This document shows positions 44,125-57,272 of a stretch of DNA of 64,000 bases, piece by piece. The notes under the pieces were generated by a model. It did not search any database, was not told the DNA's origin, and saw nothing but the letters and a program-made list of their open reading frames with translations. The position numbers and the translations under genes are program-made. Source of the stretch: Entomortierella parvispora (taxonomy: Eukaryota > Mortierellomycota > Mortierellomycetes > Mortierellales > Mortierellaceae); NCBI GenBank assembly GCA_963573315.1, contig OY752145.1, forward strand, positions 372,001 through 436,000. Direction: 5' to 3'. Every line of letters begins with the position of its first letter. Position 1 is the stretch's first letter.

Positions 44125-47100
44125 ATGCCAGCTGGATCTCTGACAGCGTCTGTGGTCGCGATCCTCGGTCTCGGTGTCGCCCTCCACCAATACATCGAGC
44201 GCCGCGCCACTGGCACCCTCACCGACATTCACACAAGCGATACCCTCTACGACCGAGCGCGGTTCGGCCACATCCTGGATTATGATGCCCACTCGCTGAT
44301 TCTGCACGGCCAAAGGACCCTTATCCTCTCGGGAGAGTTTCACTACTGGCGCCTGCCTGACAAGACTCGCTGGAAACCCATCCTAGAACAATATCGATCG
44401 GCCGGACTGAATTGTATCCGTATTTACTTCCATTGGGGATTCCATTCGCCCGCGCAGGGCAAGTATATCTTTGATGGCAACCGCGATATAGAATACTTGC
44501 TCCAGCTCTGCGAAGAGATTGGACTGTACGTTCTGGCAGCTCCAGGACCCTACATCTGTGCTGAGACCCAAGCTGGAGGTTTCCCGATCTGGTTGGCGGC
44601 CCACCGCGAGATCAGATTGAGGCACATGAAGACGAACTTTTGGAAGGAGTATGATCCAAAGTTTATGGAGTATTGTGTCGAGTACTTTGAGCACATCCTG
44701 CCTATCCTGGGTCGGCACCAGATCACGAATGGGAAAGAAGGGTGTGTCATTGCACTCCAGATCGAGAACGAAAACTTTCAACATGTCTTTGGGTACGCGA
44801 TCGGATTGCACGACGACATGAGGGTTTTGGCAAAGACGGCGAGAGACTGCGGGATCACTGTCCCGTTGTTTACGAACGATGGGTTCGAGCAAGGATCCTT
44901 TGTGGTCCAGAATGACCCCAGGAAGAACAAAAAGGACTTTGGCGTGGACTTGTATGGGTTCGACAAGTACGTAGGTAAGCAAACAAGAAAGCGGGAAGAC
45001 AGAGCTCGTGTGATAGTTAGTGCAGCAATTACTGCAGGCGCGCTTTGGTCCGCGGACTGAACGTCTTTTTCTCCTTTCTTCCCTTTTTTTCTTTCTTTTT
45101 CCTTGTCTGCATGGCAAAGTGTTCACACCCAACAGCGAACCAAGCTCATGGGTCGTCAACAGAGATCCTTCCCAGCTCAAAGAGTGGGATCCTACTACTG
45201 TACGATCCGAGCTCGACTCGATGGAAAAGAAAGTCCGTTCCTTTGGTCATGCCAACCTGAAGACTCCCATCTTCATCCCTGAACTCCAGGGGGGTTGGTT
45301 CAACCACTATGGGCTGACGTACACCTACGATGCGATTTACAGGTTCTACGGCGACAAGTATACTCGATTGATGCTCGATACCGTATTTTCCCAGGGTTGC
45401 ACCATGTTGAACTTTTACATGTTTTATGGCGGCACCAATTGGGGCACCATCGGCGACAGGTACGCTAGAAAGGCCATGAGAATGAACCATACCATTCATG
45501 TTGCAACTTCAGTTGACTGACCGAGAGACATGACTTCTTGTTTCCTCTTCAGCGATGTATACACGTCTTATGATTACAGTGCAAGTATACGCGAGTTCGG
45601 ACTCATGTCCGGTCGTCTGAGAACGCTCCGCCTTGGTCTTTTATTCCTTCAGTCATTCTCGGATATCATGGTCCAGACTGACGAGATCTCCAACAAGAGG
45701 TCAAGAACTGTCAAATCGTCTGTTTACAACACGGTCTGTCAACAGCGCGAGTCCAGGGTTCTTACTTATCGCAGTGGCCCTGTCGAGTTGACCTTTATTC
45801 GCAACTTCTCTCACAAGAAGATCGAGCAGTTCGAGCTGTCATATCTTTCAGATGAGCTCAGCGATAAAAGAAGGGTCACAAAGCTGAAGTGCTTTGCCCC
45901 TTACAAGTCCTCGTTTATTGCACTGGGCAACTACACGACTCTAAACCGAGACATTCATTTGGTCCTCTCGGCTACTCCCATTCATATCCGCGGGTTCTCG
46001 GGCGGTGACCTCGGCAAGCTTTACCAGAAGCACCACCACCCTCACAGGTCAGAAGTCTGGATCGCTGCCTTGGCTGGTCGTGGCCCCACGGAGATGGCCT
46101 TCCGAGGTCATTTGGTGATCCAAAGCGCCGGTGGATACAACATGACGGCTGAGAACGGTATCAAAATCCGACCATCCCCCGGTGATCGAGGCGTCTGTGT
46201 GCTGTCAGTTCCTGAAGGAGCTAGGGATGCGTTCGTTGTCCTTGCCAGTCCTAACCAAGCTCCCACGGATCCGGTCCTCCACATCATCTTCTTGGGCCAG
46301 CAAGAGCTGTCGACTCTGTATTGCTACTATGATAACCGTCACGGCCGCAGACGTGCCGACGGCAAGCACTCGGCTGTCGATGCCAGTGCGATGGCGTCCT
46401 CTCCCAAGATTGTTACTTGGGGATCTTACAATGCCTTGTATAATCCTGATCAAAAGACTCTCACGGTCGAATCGACTGAGGCCCAAAAGGAGATTCATAT
46501 CCTGTCCTTTGGCGACGCCAACACTGTTCCCGTGAATGAGCTTTCGGATTTTGGACCTGGCTTAGCCTTGCAGACTATCCCGTTGACCGAGAACGATACA
46601 GTCCTTGAGGCAGCCCGAGGTTCCTATGCAGGATGGGTCTCACGTAACCAAAGTGGATTGGACCTTTCGAGATGGCAAACTCGGACGACGGATTTCAGTA
46701 TGATGGACTGGAAGGAGTGCCCACGCAAGGCTCCCAAGTCAGACCTATTTGAGAACGTCAGCTTGGATTACCACTTCACATCTGGACACATCCTCTACCG
46801 CGCTCAGTTCAAGACCACGCCTTACCATCGTCGCTTTGGAGGCATTGTTGCCGCTACAGGCAAAGACGCCCAGCCGATCTGGCTCAAGCTTAACTCGCGT
46901 CATCGAGTCATTGCTTTCGTGAACGGCATCTGTATCGGATCCCATATGACCTACTCCAGACAACTGATGAAACCCGGCGCCAAGATGGGCTATGATCCAG
47001 TCTCGCGTGGAACGCACAAATTCTTGATCCCGACCAAGGCTCTCGAGGCTGCAGCTACCAAGGGTTTGATCCATGAGCGTCAGAACTCTGAACCCAACCC

Positions 47101-47926
47101 TGAGCGACAACGGCTCCTTGCGGCCTCGCATGCAGAACAGCAGACGCACGAGATTATCCTTGTGATCGACTCGTTTGGGTTGAGTCGTCAGCCATTTGTA
47201 GTGGATGACATCCGTAACCCCCGAGGATTGCTTTCGGCTAGGGTCGAGGGCAAGACGGTAGTCAAGGACAGCGAGAAGTGGCAGGTTGCAGGTGTGGACG
47301 TGCGAGAATTGGATATGGCCTACGGAAGCACCGGTTTCCCAGATGAACACGAGTCCAAGGGCTGGAGAGCGACGAACGAATCTCCCTCATCGGTCCCAGA
47401 CCGAGGTGTGACTTGGTGGCGTACTCAGTTCGAGGGACCCCCTTCGGCCGGTGTGCCTTCTCCGCCCGTCTCTGCTGCTTCGTCGTCTTATCGCCATAAC
47501 CCCCCACCACCACCAGAGGATGACGGTACAGGTCTCACCGCCAACATTCCTCTCTGCTGCAGAATTCGAGGAGAGTTCTCGGCGATGATCATCCTGAACA
47601 ACGTCTTGGTCGGTCGTTATTTCGGCTCGGATTCGCCTCAGCATGACTTTTATCTCATGGACGGATTGATCCACAAGGCAGGCTCTGGTAGGCTGAACGA
47701 GCTCAAGGTGATGATCTATGGCTCAGAAGCTTCTTCCTCCAAGGATTCATTTGCCCACATCCAGATTTTGCCATGGATTGTCGAAGATGCCCAGGGACAG
47801 CTTGGTCAATGGAGCGGAAACGCCATGTTTGATGCGTACGAGAAATCAGCGCCCATGGCTAAAGAACTCCAAGCCGGACCGTTCTGGACCATGCGCCAAT
47901 CCTTCGCTCTCGGTTCCGAGATCTAA
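44125..47926 (+). CDS. Glycoside hydrolase family 35 beta-galactosidase
   Basis: Retaining beta-galactosidase, 1187 residues. Exons 44125-44974, 45120-45459 and 45553-47926. The N-terminus has a short hydrophobic helix (SLTASVVAILGLGVAL) that may be an uncleaved signal anchor. The TIM barrel is clear: LILSGEFHYWR, NCIRIYFHWGFHSP, GPYICAE-x-QAGGFPIWL. The acid/base Glu is in IALQIENEN (about residue 216) and the nucleophile Glu in IFIPELQGGWF (about 338), followed by FYMFYGGTNWG. The C-terminal half has jelly-roll beta domains and a Pro-rich insert near PPPPPEDD. It is longer than most GH35 enzymes and the acid/base motif lacks the usual Gly after ENE, so substrate preference could differ. The neighbour on the right is convergent. 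Confidence 0.92.
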
Positions 47927-48130
47927 CGCGAATGAGTCTGTCATTCATCCCTTTGGTTCCGGGATGGAAAAAATATCCTGAAATTTGAAATAAAAACTCT
48001 CGACATCGACACACAGGGGCTGCCAGCTGCTTTGAGGATAGTTCATCCGTCCATGTTTATTACTGATGTGTATTCTGTTTGGTGGGTAAAGATGAGGAGA
48101 TAAACGACGAAAACAAAGAATGTCTTTCTC

Positions 48131-49033
48131 TCAGTCCTCATCCATATCGTCTGGCGCAGAAAGTTCGTCATCTTCTGACATTGGCCGACTGGCGTCTTCT
48201 GTTTCTGACCGAGGTTCTTCGTCATCCTGTTGTTCCTGATCATCGTCTTCTCCTTCCACAGCCTCCATATCTTCTCCCTGTTCTTCCTGTTCCTTGGCGG
48301 ACTGTCGCCTCTCTAGTGCTTCTGACAAAGGCATAGTCTTTGGGATGACGTCTACAACAACAAAAAAAGGAAGAAAAATCGAGTAAGAATTCAGAGCCGG
48401 ATGTTAACCAGGGTCTACATCCGTGTGAATACATGTTGTCTTTACCTTGAAGGAACTCGAGTGAGTCGTATTGTGTTACTGCCGTGGCTATCAGGCATCC
48501 ACAGAAATCGTATGTGAGTTTGTTTGTTTTGCATTAGACCCACGAATGGGTTTTCGTCCTTGGCACTCCAAGTCAACTCTTTTGCTCGTTTCTTCCCAGG
48601 GGAGACTGTCCTTACCGAGATGTTTGTAGAATACACTCTTCTTCTTTTCAATCTTTGCCAAGTTGAAGGCTTTTTGTGTGAATGATTCTAGAAAGCACTC
48701 CTACAGAGGGGATCAGCGTACAGAAGAAGTGTCAGCAAAGGACCTCATTTTTTCTTCTTCCTTTAGTATCCAGGGGACGGGTCGGAACTGAGGATTTCTG
48801 GTTCTTACGGTGGCGAGACTGATCAAAAAGACGGCATCGTTGCTGACGAGTCCAATATCCTTGTCCTCCTTGATAATACGTTTGATTCTGGCTGCGGGCA
48901 ACTCTGTGACCCCCTTTGCAGTGCCACGGTAGACGGCGGCGGAGGTGGCTGCAGGAGCAGATGCCGCCTTTGGGCCCGGCTTCTTCTTTTGAACGCGTCC
49001 TGATGCTCCTGTGTTTGATTTAGATCCTGCCAT
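48131..49033 (-). CDS. Histone-fold protein, CHRAC1/Dpb3 type
   Basis: Probable small subunit of DNA polymerase epsilon and/or an ISWI chromatin complex (Dpb3/CHRAC-15/16 class), 187 residues. Exons 49033-48809, 48700-48616, 48478-48446 and 48351-48131. After a Lys/Ala-rich N-terminus with a likely nuclear signal (VQKKKPGPK) comes the histone fold: ELPAARIKRIIKEDKDIGLVSNDAVFLISLATECFLESF, KKKSVFYKHL, VTQYDSLEFLQDVIPKTM. The DVIPK ending matches CHRAC1/Dpb3 better than NF-YC or POLE4. The last 60 residues are nearly all Glu/Asp/Gln/Ser, a long acidic tail. A 33-nt exon (48446-48478) encodes VTQYDSLEFLQ. Its partner should be a Dpb4/CHRAC-14-like subunit elsewhere. Confidence 0.85.
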
Positions 49034-49364
49034 GGCTGGGGTGTAATGTGTCTTTCCTTCTGTTTGCTTCCTGTGGGAGATGAAGAGTAAATGTTTTGTT
49101 TGACACGAAACTAATGTTGATCAGCCCATTCCTCGACCGAAAGTTGCTTGGCACGTGATCTATGCCACCAAATTTCCACTTTTCTAAAACGCAGCTTTTG
49201 CACAGGAAGAAGGAAATCTTCTTCTTGTCGCAAGTGCTGCGTGGAACTCTTGCCCAACGCGTCGCGACTCGAACCTCTCATCCCAAAAAGCGGTTGCATT
49301 TGTTCAGTGTGCATTCTGCGTATATTATAAATCACATCTACATGAAAATCCAGTTGGATTTCTT
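49034..49364. other. Spacer between histone-fold gene and sphingomyelinase 1
   Basis: 331 bp between minus-strand genes. It contains the promoter of the histone-fold gene and the 3' end of sphingomyelinase 1. No gene is seen. Confidence 0.45.
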
Positions 49365-51394
49365 TTAGAACTGGGATCCCAGTCCACAGAGCTTCTTGTT
49401 CCATGGCTCGGGTGCGGCCCTCTTGTACAAACTATGCAATCCCGTGGGATCCTCGGCCTCAACCTCCAAAGGTTCAGCCTCCAAAACGCCGTCATCGCGC
49501 TTCTTCAACGAGAACGAGATCTTTGAGCAAGCATCGGACGATTTACCAGCACGGAGATTACAGATCATCTCGGCCGAGCAAGTGCTGCCAGGTGCACAGG
49601 CGGGAATTCTTTTGGCAGACTTGCCGCGGTACGTCCAGTATTGGTTAAAGGCCGCGGGGGTCTTCTCGAACGCCTTGGTGACATCGTGCCACCAAGAGGC
49701 AGACAAGGGGGCGTTGTCGGCAACGGGGACATAGGCACCATAGGCCTGACGAGCAGAGTACTCCAAGTGCCAGTTAGGAGAAGCACCGGTGGCATCCCAA
49801 GTAGAAGCCTGGTTCAAATCTGCAACGTAGGTCTGAGAATCAAAGACGTTCCAGGACTTTGTGTCGACCTTGTAGACACGGTAACCGGGGTTCAAATCCG
49901 TGTAAGGGGTGACGGAAGGTCCGATCCAGGCGGTGGCAATGGCGTTTTGGGTCGACTTGGCACCGGGTCCATAGTACAAAGCAAACTCGTCGTAATGGGT
50001 GTGTCCAAAGAATTGCTCAGCAATGACGTGAGGCGAGTAACGCTGGACAACCTGGTAGTAGAGGGCGGACCAGTTCTGGAGACAATCCGTCTGCGAGGGG
50101 CCGACGTGACCAATGATCCAGACACGCTCACCGGCATCCTCGGCAGCCTGGAGCTGAGCAATGAGCCACTTGAGTTCGCCGTTGGGATCGTAATCGTTGG
50201 TTTTGGCGTAGAGGTAGAAGTTGAGGGTATAGCAAAAGTTGTTGTTGAGAGAAATGATACGGAAGCCAGGAGAGGGGCTAACGGTGTAAGCACCATAGTG
50301 CTTCACAGAGTTGACAGCGTCCGCGGGCAACCAGCGGGACCAATCATCAGCCAAGCTATTGTAGAGCCAAGAGATGTCACCGCCAGAAGCCTTGGTAGGG
50401 AACAAGTTGGTAGGACCGGCCTCGTGGTTACCAACCGTAGGGTAGACCTTGGAGGTGAGACCGGATTTCATGGTCGAGTAAGCCTGCTCCTCGACAGCCA
50501 CGACAGTGTCCTTGTTCTGCAGCCAAACATCATGAGGGGGCACATCGCCAGTCAAAATCGTGAAGGATGCATTCGCGACCTTGGGGACATGCTTGAGGAG
50601 ATCCTGACCCAACTTGATGGGAGAATCGCATTTGAAATCACCCCAGGATGAAGCAGCGCGCTTGGGGGACAAAGGTGAATCAGCGTACTTGCGGCAGCAA
50701 AGAGGACGGTTGCAGTCTCCCTCTGCTCCAGTCACGTATTCGGGGTCGACGTGCCAATCCGACAAGTGAAGGACATCGACGAGCTGGCCACTGTGGGTGA
50801 TGTTGGCGATGTTGGCGGGACGGGGCTTGGGGAAGGAGAGGGTACCAGACGTGATTCCAGGTGCTGGGCAAACTCCCAAGACCTGGAAGCAAATGTGCTT
50901 GCCATCACCAGACAACAAACTGGCCTTCATCACGGCGTCGATAAGGACTGGTCCTTGAGAGTAGACCAAACCTTCGCACTAGAAATAAAGAAGGGAGATA
51001 GAAACATGAAAGAGTTAAAGGATGCTCGTTCCTAGCAATCCAATTGAAAGCGCGCGAGTTTTTTTCTTTCTTGCTTTTTGTATGATCAGTAGCAAACTAT
51101 TTGATCAAAACGAGAACGTACCACATCCTTGGGCATGACCTTGGATTCAGTGCAAATACCAGAGACAGCATCCAGGACCCAGTTCTTGTTCAGGTAGGCG
51201 AGATCCTTGGCGGCGACCAAAGCTGTAACACATGCTCCGCACTCCAGAGTCCTGAGTGCCTTCTCGAACAAGGGCTTCAATTGATCCATGACCCATCCAC
51301 GCTTTTCGAGATCCCCAGCAGGCATGGTGGGGGCTGCGTAGACAGCAGTGGCGGCTACCAGGGAGAGGATAACAGTAGGAAAGGTGATTCTCAT
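49365..51394 (-). CDS. Acid sphingomyelinase-like phosphodiesterase 1, saposin-fused
   Basis: Secreted sphingomyelin phosphodiesterase, 628 residues, hydrolysing sphingomyelin-like lipids to ceramide. Exons 51394-51122 and 50978-49365. Signal peptide MRITFPTVILSLVAATAVYA, then a dibasic EKR site. A saposin-B domain (about residues 35-130) has the expected Cys pattern (LECGACV, GIC, CEG, ICFQVLGVC). The metallophosphatase domain carries DWH (Asp165/His167), GDVPPHDVW, PTVGNHEAGP, IIGHVGPS and FGHTHYDEF, a complete dinuclear zinc site. The tail has a Kex2-like LKKRDD and ends KLCGLGSQF. A paralogue lies 6 kb away in inverted orientation. Zn and pH dependence are known for the family. Host interaction or phosphate scavenging are possible roles. 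Confidence 0.95.
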
Positions 51395-51549
51395 TTTTTT
51401 AAGAGCGGGGAGTTGACAGGTGTTGAGAGGGAGGGGAGAAGGGTTCAGACCGTGTCAAGGACAGGAAGGAAGGGAGGGAAGCTTTAGTAAAGGTATTGAG
51501 GAGAGGTCGAGGACAAAGATCAACAAAATGATTGCGGGTGGTGGGCCCT

Positions 51550-51556
51550 TTTTATA
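51550..51556 (-). promoter_or_regulatory. TATA box of sphingomyelinase 1
   Basis: TATAAAA on the minus strand about 156 bp before the ATG at 51394. Confidence 0.5.
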
Positions 51557-54500
51557 AGAAGAACGCGAAACACGAGAGGGTTTGTGAAGGTTGAAGAACG
51601 GCGAACAGGATTGAATACTGACGACAAGTGTGAGCAGATGCATGAAGCAGGTAAGGCGGGGGAGCAACGAGGGAAGTCATGGTGGGGGGTTGTCGAGAAT
51701 AGAAGGAGTGAGCGTTGGCGTCGACTGTCAACGAACCCTGGGTTTGCAAAATAACGTTTTGTAAAGTTACCGAGGAAATGTGGAGAGCAAGAAAGGGAGG
51801 GGCGAAGGTGGAGCGGACTGGGCACACATGCACATGCAGGAACGCAGAATGGCAAAGTGCAATCTTGGAAAAGGGCCGATTGAGTTGCATTGCACTTGAT
51901 TGCCTAGGCACACCGGTGACCAAAGAACCGACCATTGAAATTAACGACAGTGGAGGTCAAAGAAGGCGAGTGACAATAGCAATTGCATTGGCAAGTCGGC
52001 TCAACTCTCATCCTGAATGATGGTGAAGGTGTCGGCCATCCTATCCTCTGAGTTGTGAACGTGGCGTCGGGGATGGTGACCCCAGGCCAATCTCCAAGAC
52101 AGTCGGGCATGCAAAGTAAGAAGGCACGAAAGTGCGACAATGGACCACACTTTGAGAGAGCGAGCGCGTTGATTTCCATCCTCCAGAACACATTTCTTCC
52201 GATACTTTGTCAAAGAGAACAAAAGGGGGAAAGGTTGTATTCTAGATCATGATTCATGAGGAAGAAAGAAACCAAAACCGAAAAAAAAATAAATAAAAGT
52301 TGAACAGTTGAGAGCCGTTGGGCTGACGATTGACGGTGTCGAAAAAAAAAAAGTCTTTTCCCACACATGGTTGTCCTACCGGCGGAAAAGAAATCGACCA
52401 TTGCTCTTGGTCATGTCATCCATCAACACTCTAAGGTCCCTTTCGTTGTGTTCTCGTCAACAGAGTTTCCTCGACCGCACCTCTGCTACTAGTTTTGTTT
52501 GTTGTGTAAGGCGCCATTGAACTGAATTGAATCAGGAGCAGACTAGTGTATTGTACAACTGTTCAGGTATGTATATACTTTCGGTTGAATACAACCGAGC
52601 AGTTGTCATCAGAAATACCTGTTCATTCAGGCTTTTCAGTGAAAGGGCTTTCTTGTACCCTCAAGAGCTCCCTCCACGAGCTTCCCTTGAAGTTCTCCTT
52701 CTAGCCCTTCCCTCAAATTCAAAAGGGCAATTGCCAGTAGTAAATGAGAGCATGTTTGCCATGCATGTCAAAAAATGGAGAAAGACAGTCTAAGGAATGG
52801 GCTACCTTGCGAGCGATACGTACCTGCAGATGTGTAGTCATTCTAAAGTTCCCTTCGCCCTCACTTTGTCGATCCAATGAGCCTTTCTCCCTCCTATTGC
52901 AGGTACCTGTATCCATGAGATGTGGCATCTATTTTCATTATGGGGCAGAAAACACCCCAGTATTGTGACAGAGTATTCTAACGTGGCCGCCCTCTGGGAC
53001 CCAAGGTACCCTGCTAGAGATGACTGCAGCAAGTCGTGGCTAGAAGTTTCCAGAACGGCCATTCGAAATCTGATTAGCGCCAGATCGATGGCGGGGAGAG
53101 GTTGCTCCTTGTGGTGTCGAGACAAAGAAGGCCGGGCCGAGGCCAACGCCAGATCGGTGATGGCGCTGTAGAGGCGTCATTTTTTTGCACATGCAAGGAT
53201 GAGAGAACCAAGGGGCTGAATTTAGCTCTGCGGACCATGGACCATTCGCTAGCGTGCTGTCTCCAATGTAAAGGGTGATTGGGTAGCTACATGGCCAATG
53301 GAATTTGGTTTCTCCACTCTTATGGGTTGTGTAGACCGCGCAAGAGAAGGGGAGGGGATGGACATGTGTCAACGACATTGAGGGGCGCCGGCTTTGTGAC
53401 AACAACAACAATTGCAATTGAATGGGCAGGTGAGAGTTGTTGATGCACGAGAGCTGTCGAAGAGACCCTCGGGCCTCCTCGTTCTTGACACGATGATGAA
53501 AGCGCGAGAACAAAACAAGAACAAAAATCATATCTCTCACACAGAACAAAGGACCGTGTCCCTCCGTGAGACGGATGAAAAAAAAACCATCAACCTTGCA
53601 CTCGCCTGACAGGCAGGAAGTATATTCGCAGAGGACACGACTTTCCCATCAAGCGCCTTCAGGACTGTTCCAGAAAATGAAGGAGTGTACGTACTGCCAT
53701 GTGGTACCCCAACTTTTCTCTGTCTCGAGCGCGAAACATTAGAGGAAGAGATGGCCATGCCGGATCACCCAGGCACCAGGTCGTAGAAACAAATCTCGAG
53801 CTTCCATCTCTTTGAAAACAGGAATTTCGTCGTCTATGGACATGAGCCAGGGTCCAATCGATTGCCCCATGCACATCTCGGGCGTTATCCTGTTCACCTC
53901 CTGCTTGCAATTTCTCGGGTGCTGATTTTAAGCATGTTCCGGAATTCCCATGAAAGAAGGCTCCTTCTCACTGCTAGCTTTGAACGTGTCGATACCGAAG
54001 CGAAAGTGAGATCTACCTTGGACGTATCGTTGGTGCACATGGCCTGGCAATGAGCCCACTGAGGACCCACTCCCCTCTTTTTTTCCCTTGAGGACAATAA
54101 TGAATCGAGCAATTGGGGCAATTGGCCCAACAGGGTTCAAACAGCGCCTCACAAGCGACCCTTCTTGTCGAGGAATTTATTACACGCGTCCCTGACGGTA
54201 CCTTACCTAAACGCGTGCCCAAGTTCATTTCTCCTCCGCCAACCAGATCACGAAGCCGCCACACGGAAAGAGCTCGCTTGGATTTCACTCGCTGGTGCCT
54301 CTTGGCAATTAAGTTTAGGGACAATCACCTTGTAAAATGACGACGACCGCCGTAGATCCTCCAAGAATAGTTCACAATCCTCTAAGAAGGAAATGGTCGG
54401 CGTATTCCTTTCCTCCCTCATGTGAGAATCCGGCTCAAGGATGTAGAGAAATGGCGAAGAGGTAAACATCGCTTCCGAAATCGAGAGCGGTTTCATCTAT

Positions 54501-57265
54501 CTTCATTGCCGTACGCCGCATCGATGTCGCGTCTACTGTTCTAGGGTTTGATAAAGAGAACTTATTCTAGGTAAACATGGGACCGTACTGTATTTTTTTG
54601 CGACTAGCCCTCACGCCAAATACGGATGAGATGTTGAACAGAGTTCTCTGTTGAAAGAGGCGAGCTGCCAAGGTCAAAGACAATCCGTGCCTCAAGGTTG
54701 CGCCAAAGTAAATAAAACTCACATGCCATCTTGAACAGCAGCTTTCACAAGGTGAGATGAGGTGGGATGAGGTGTTCTATGTTTTCCTGACTGCATCCCC
54801 TCGCCTTTGCGCTCGTCTTCTCTAAAGAGACTCAACTTGCTCTCGGCCCAGGCTTCATTGTTGTTGTTTTGGCGCAAGGAAAAGGATTGGGGGATAATTG
54901 CTTTTTTTTTCCAAAGGAAGAACTTGTTGGCCTGGGACTAGAGGGAGAGGTGCTCATTTCGTTGCCCAGATCCCAGGGTCGACGCCGTGCTCCTTCGCAT
55001 TTGTGCTTGTGTTCACAATCGAGGAGTTGATTGTGGGTGAAGAAAGGTGGTTGTCCAGACAAGGATGTATCGTTGCCAAAGTACTCGAACACGAAAATCG
55101 ACTATCCCTTGCTGACAGACATTGCACAGAAACCACAAGAACATCCACCAGAATAATGCAAACATGCAAACATTCTTTCATTCATCCGTTCGAAAGATAA
55201 TCAGTCTGTGCTCGGTCCAGCCCTTGGACCCTTTTACTACCTCGTCATCGTTTTTATTCGCTGGCCCAGGCTTGTCTCTTGTCCAATCCCTTTGTCATGC
55301 GATCCTTTTGCTCCATCCCTTTGACAGAGACAGGGGGGACTTTGCGCCTTGAATTAACTTTGACCGGTATGAGAAAAACAAAAAAACATTACTCGCCTGC
55401 CGTCTCCCACAGTCCTTATCCCCTGCATTCCAACGGTCAATTAACTCTCATCCAACGGATCGATAATTTGCTGTTGGCGATGAATGAACACAGACGGAGG
55501 AACGCCTGCTTCACCAGCTCGCACACGCTTTGTCCGTGTACTGTACTGTTCTTGCAACATAGAACGCCCAATTGCTTTTTTGATGGATGTCGAAGGACAG
55601 AACCATTGAGCTGGATTCGAAATGATTCTCTCTCTCTCTCTCTATGGTAAAGTGGATCCAATCCGAGGATGCTCTTTGGGCCACATGGCTCCTTCTTGAT
55701 CCTACGAGCCGGACTGAGAGCCTTGTTGATCTCTTTTTTTTTTTTTTTTTTCCCTTGTGAGATCCCTTTTTTTTTACAGAGCTGTTTTGTCATCCGAAAT
55801 AGAGCCTTGCTAGGGTCCACACGAAATAATCTCCTTTGGCCGGCTTTCATCGAGTACCAGAGCCATGGCGGGGCGGGGTACAGTAAGCCCTTTCTCCTTG
55901 AGTGTCAAAGGAGCTTTTTATCCTTGGCCTGTTTTCGAACCAAAAACATAATAGTAATGACTAGGATTTTATCCGAGTTGTCTGTTAACGGGCGGTCGGT
56001 GCGCGTTGTGGAGAAAAGGTCTGATGTTTGTTGTTGTGTGTTGGTTTGTTGGTGGTGAATCAACTTCTTTGAGTTTTGGCCTAAGAAAGGTTCTTTTGAC
56101 AACAACATTGTTCCTGTTGCCATGCTTTCCGGTTCCCTCTTCTGGGACTCTTCTGAAGTAGACATGTCTTCTGTAGTCGATAAAAAAAAAGGGTAGGGGC
56201 TGGGAGCCTGATTCTATCCTTCTTGCTCTCTTGACCTCAGGGTGCAGAAACACAGAACGAGCTTGTAAAACTGGGTTCAGGGTGATCATGGGAGAGAAAG
56301 ACCAATTCAATTGAAGGAGAAAGTAGCATTCCAGAATAACGAAGCATGGTTGCACAATTCATTGGCTTATTCACTCGATCGGGCTCATGGTTGTTCACTA
56401 AACATTCCACAAAAGGGTTTTCCTCTTTCGCAACAACAGAAGCGAAGGGTCGCCACATGTGGTCATTGAGCAGAGCAGTCAGGTCCAGTCCATATGGCAC
56501 AACATTGAGAGCCACATTCCGAAAGTAGTTTTCACTAGCCAAGGAGAGAAAGGTAAATTCACACGTAGGCGCTGGTAATCTGGGGGATTGGGCGACCGAG
56601 ACTCCTTCGTCTTCAATTGCTGTCGTCAGTTCTCTTCCTTAGTCTACTGTTCATTCTCAGATAGTAGCACTGTACCCATCAATGTAACACTTGCAGGGAG
56701 GGAGTGCACAGGAGAGTAGACCCACTCAGTTGACATCCAGGGGGAGCATGCCGCGTTCTATTGGAGGGAACAATGGCTCTGGATCTGCGCCAGCCAGCAA
56801 GCCCATTCCTTCTTTGGCCTGGTTTTGTGTCCACGCAGTGGACGTCTGTCCGATTTTGCCTCGAAGGTTTGCCCTGCAGAGAAAACAACATCAAAAACGG
56901 CAACTGACATCCAACCACCCCTTTTCCTTCCCCGCGTGTGCGCGCGCACGCTTCAGTCCTTCCTCTCTCGAACTTTCCCAACGGTTCATTGTTGTTGCAC
57001 TCCTCTTCTCGGTCTACTCAGTAAGGGTCTCTGCGATTTAATCACTGACGATGTTGCTGACACGCCACCTCCCTCGTCGGTCAGAGGAGGCTCGGACCTC
57101 AATGGTGGTTTGTGTTGTCAGTAGGGAGTCAGTCTGCTGAATGTCTTCAGGGTCTTGCACCCTCCTGCCAACAACAAAACACCAATTATAGCCGGTTCGG
57201 TATTCTTCCGAAGGTAAAGACTAAGAGCTGAACTATCTCCCCCACTCTCTGTCGACAACTCGCCG

Positions 57266-57272
57266 TATAAAA
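57266..57272 (+). promoter_or_regulatory. TATA box of sphingomyelinase 2
   Basis: TATAAAA 159 bp before the ATG at 57431, almost the same spacing as in the paralogue. The leader between is CT-rich. Confidence 0.55.

Noticed and set aside
49641..50651. 336-codon plus-strand open frame opposite sphingomyelinase 1
   Set aside because: It lies wholly antisense to a confirmed exon. The matching frame exists opposite sphingomyelinase 2 (58259-59245), which is explained by conserved protein sequence plus G/C-ending codons.
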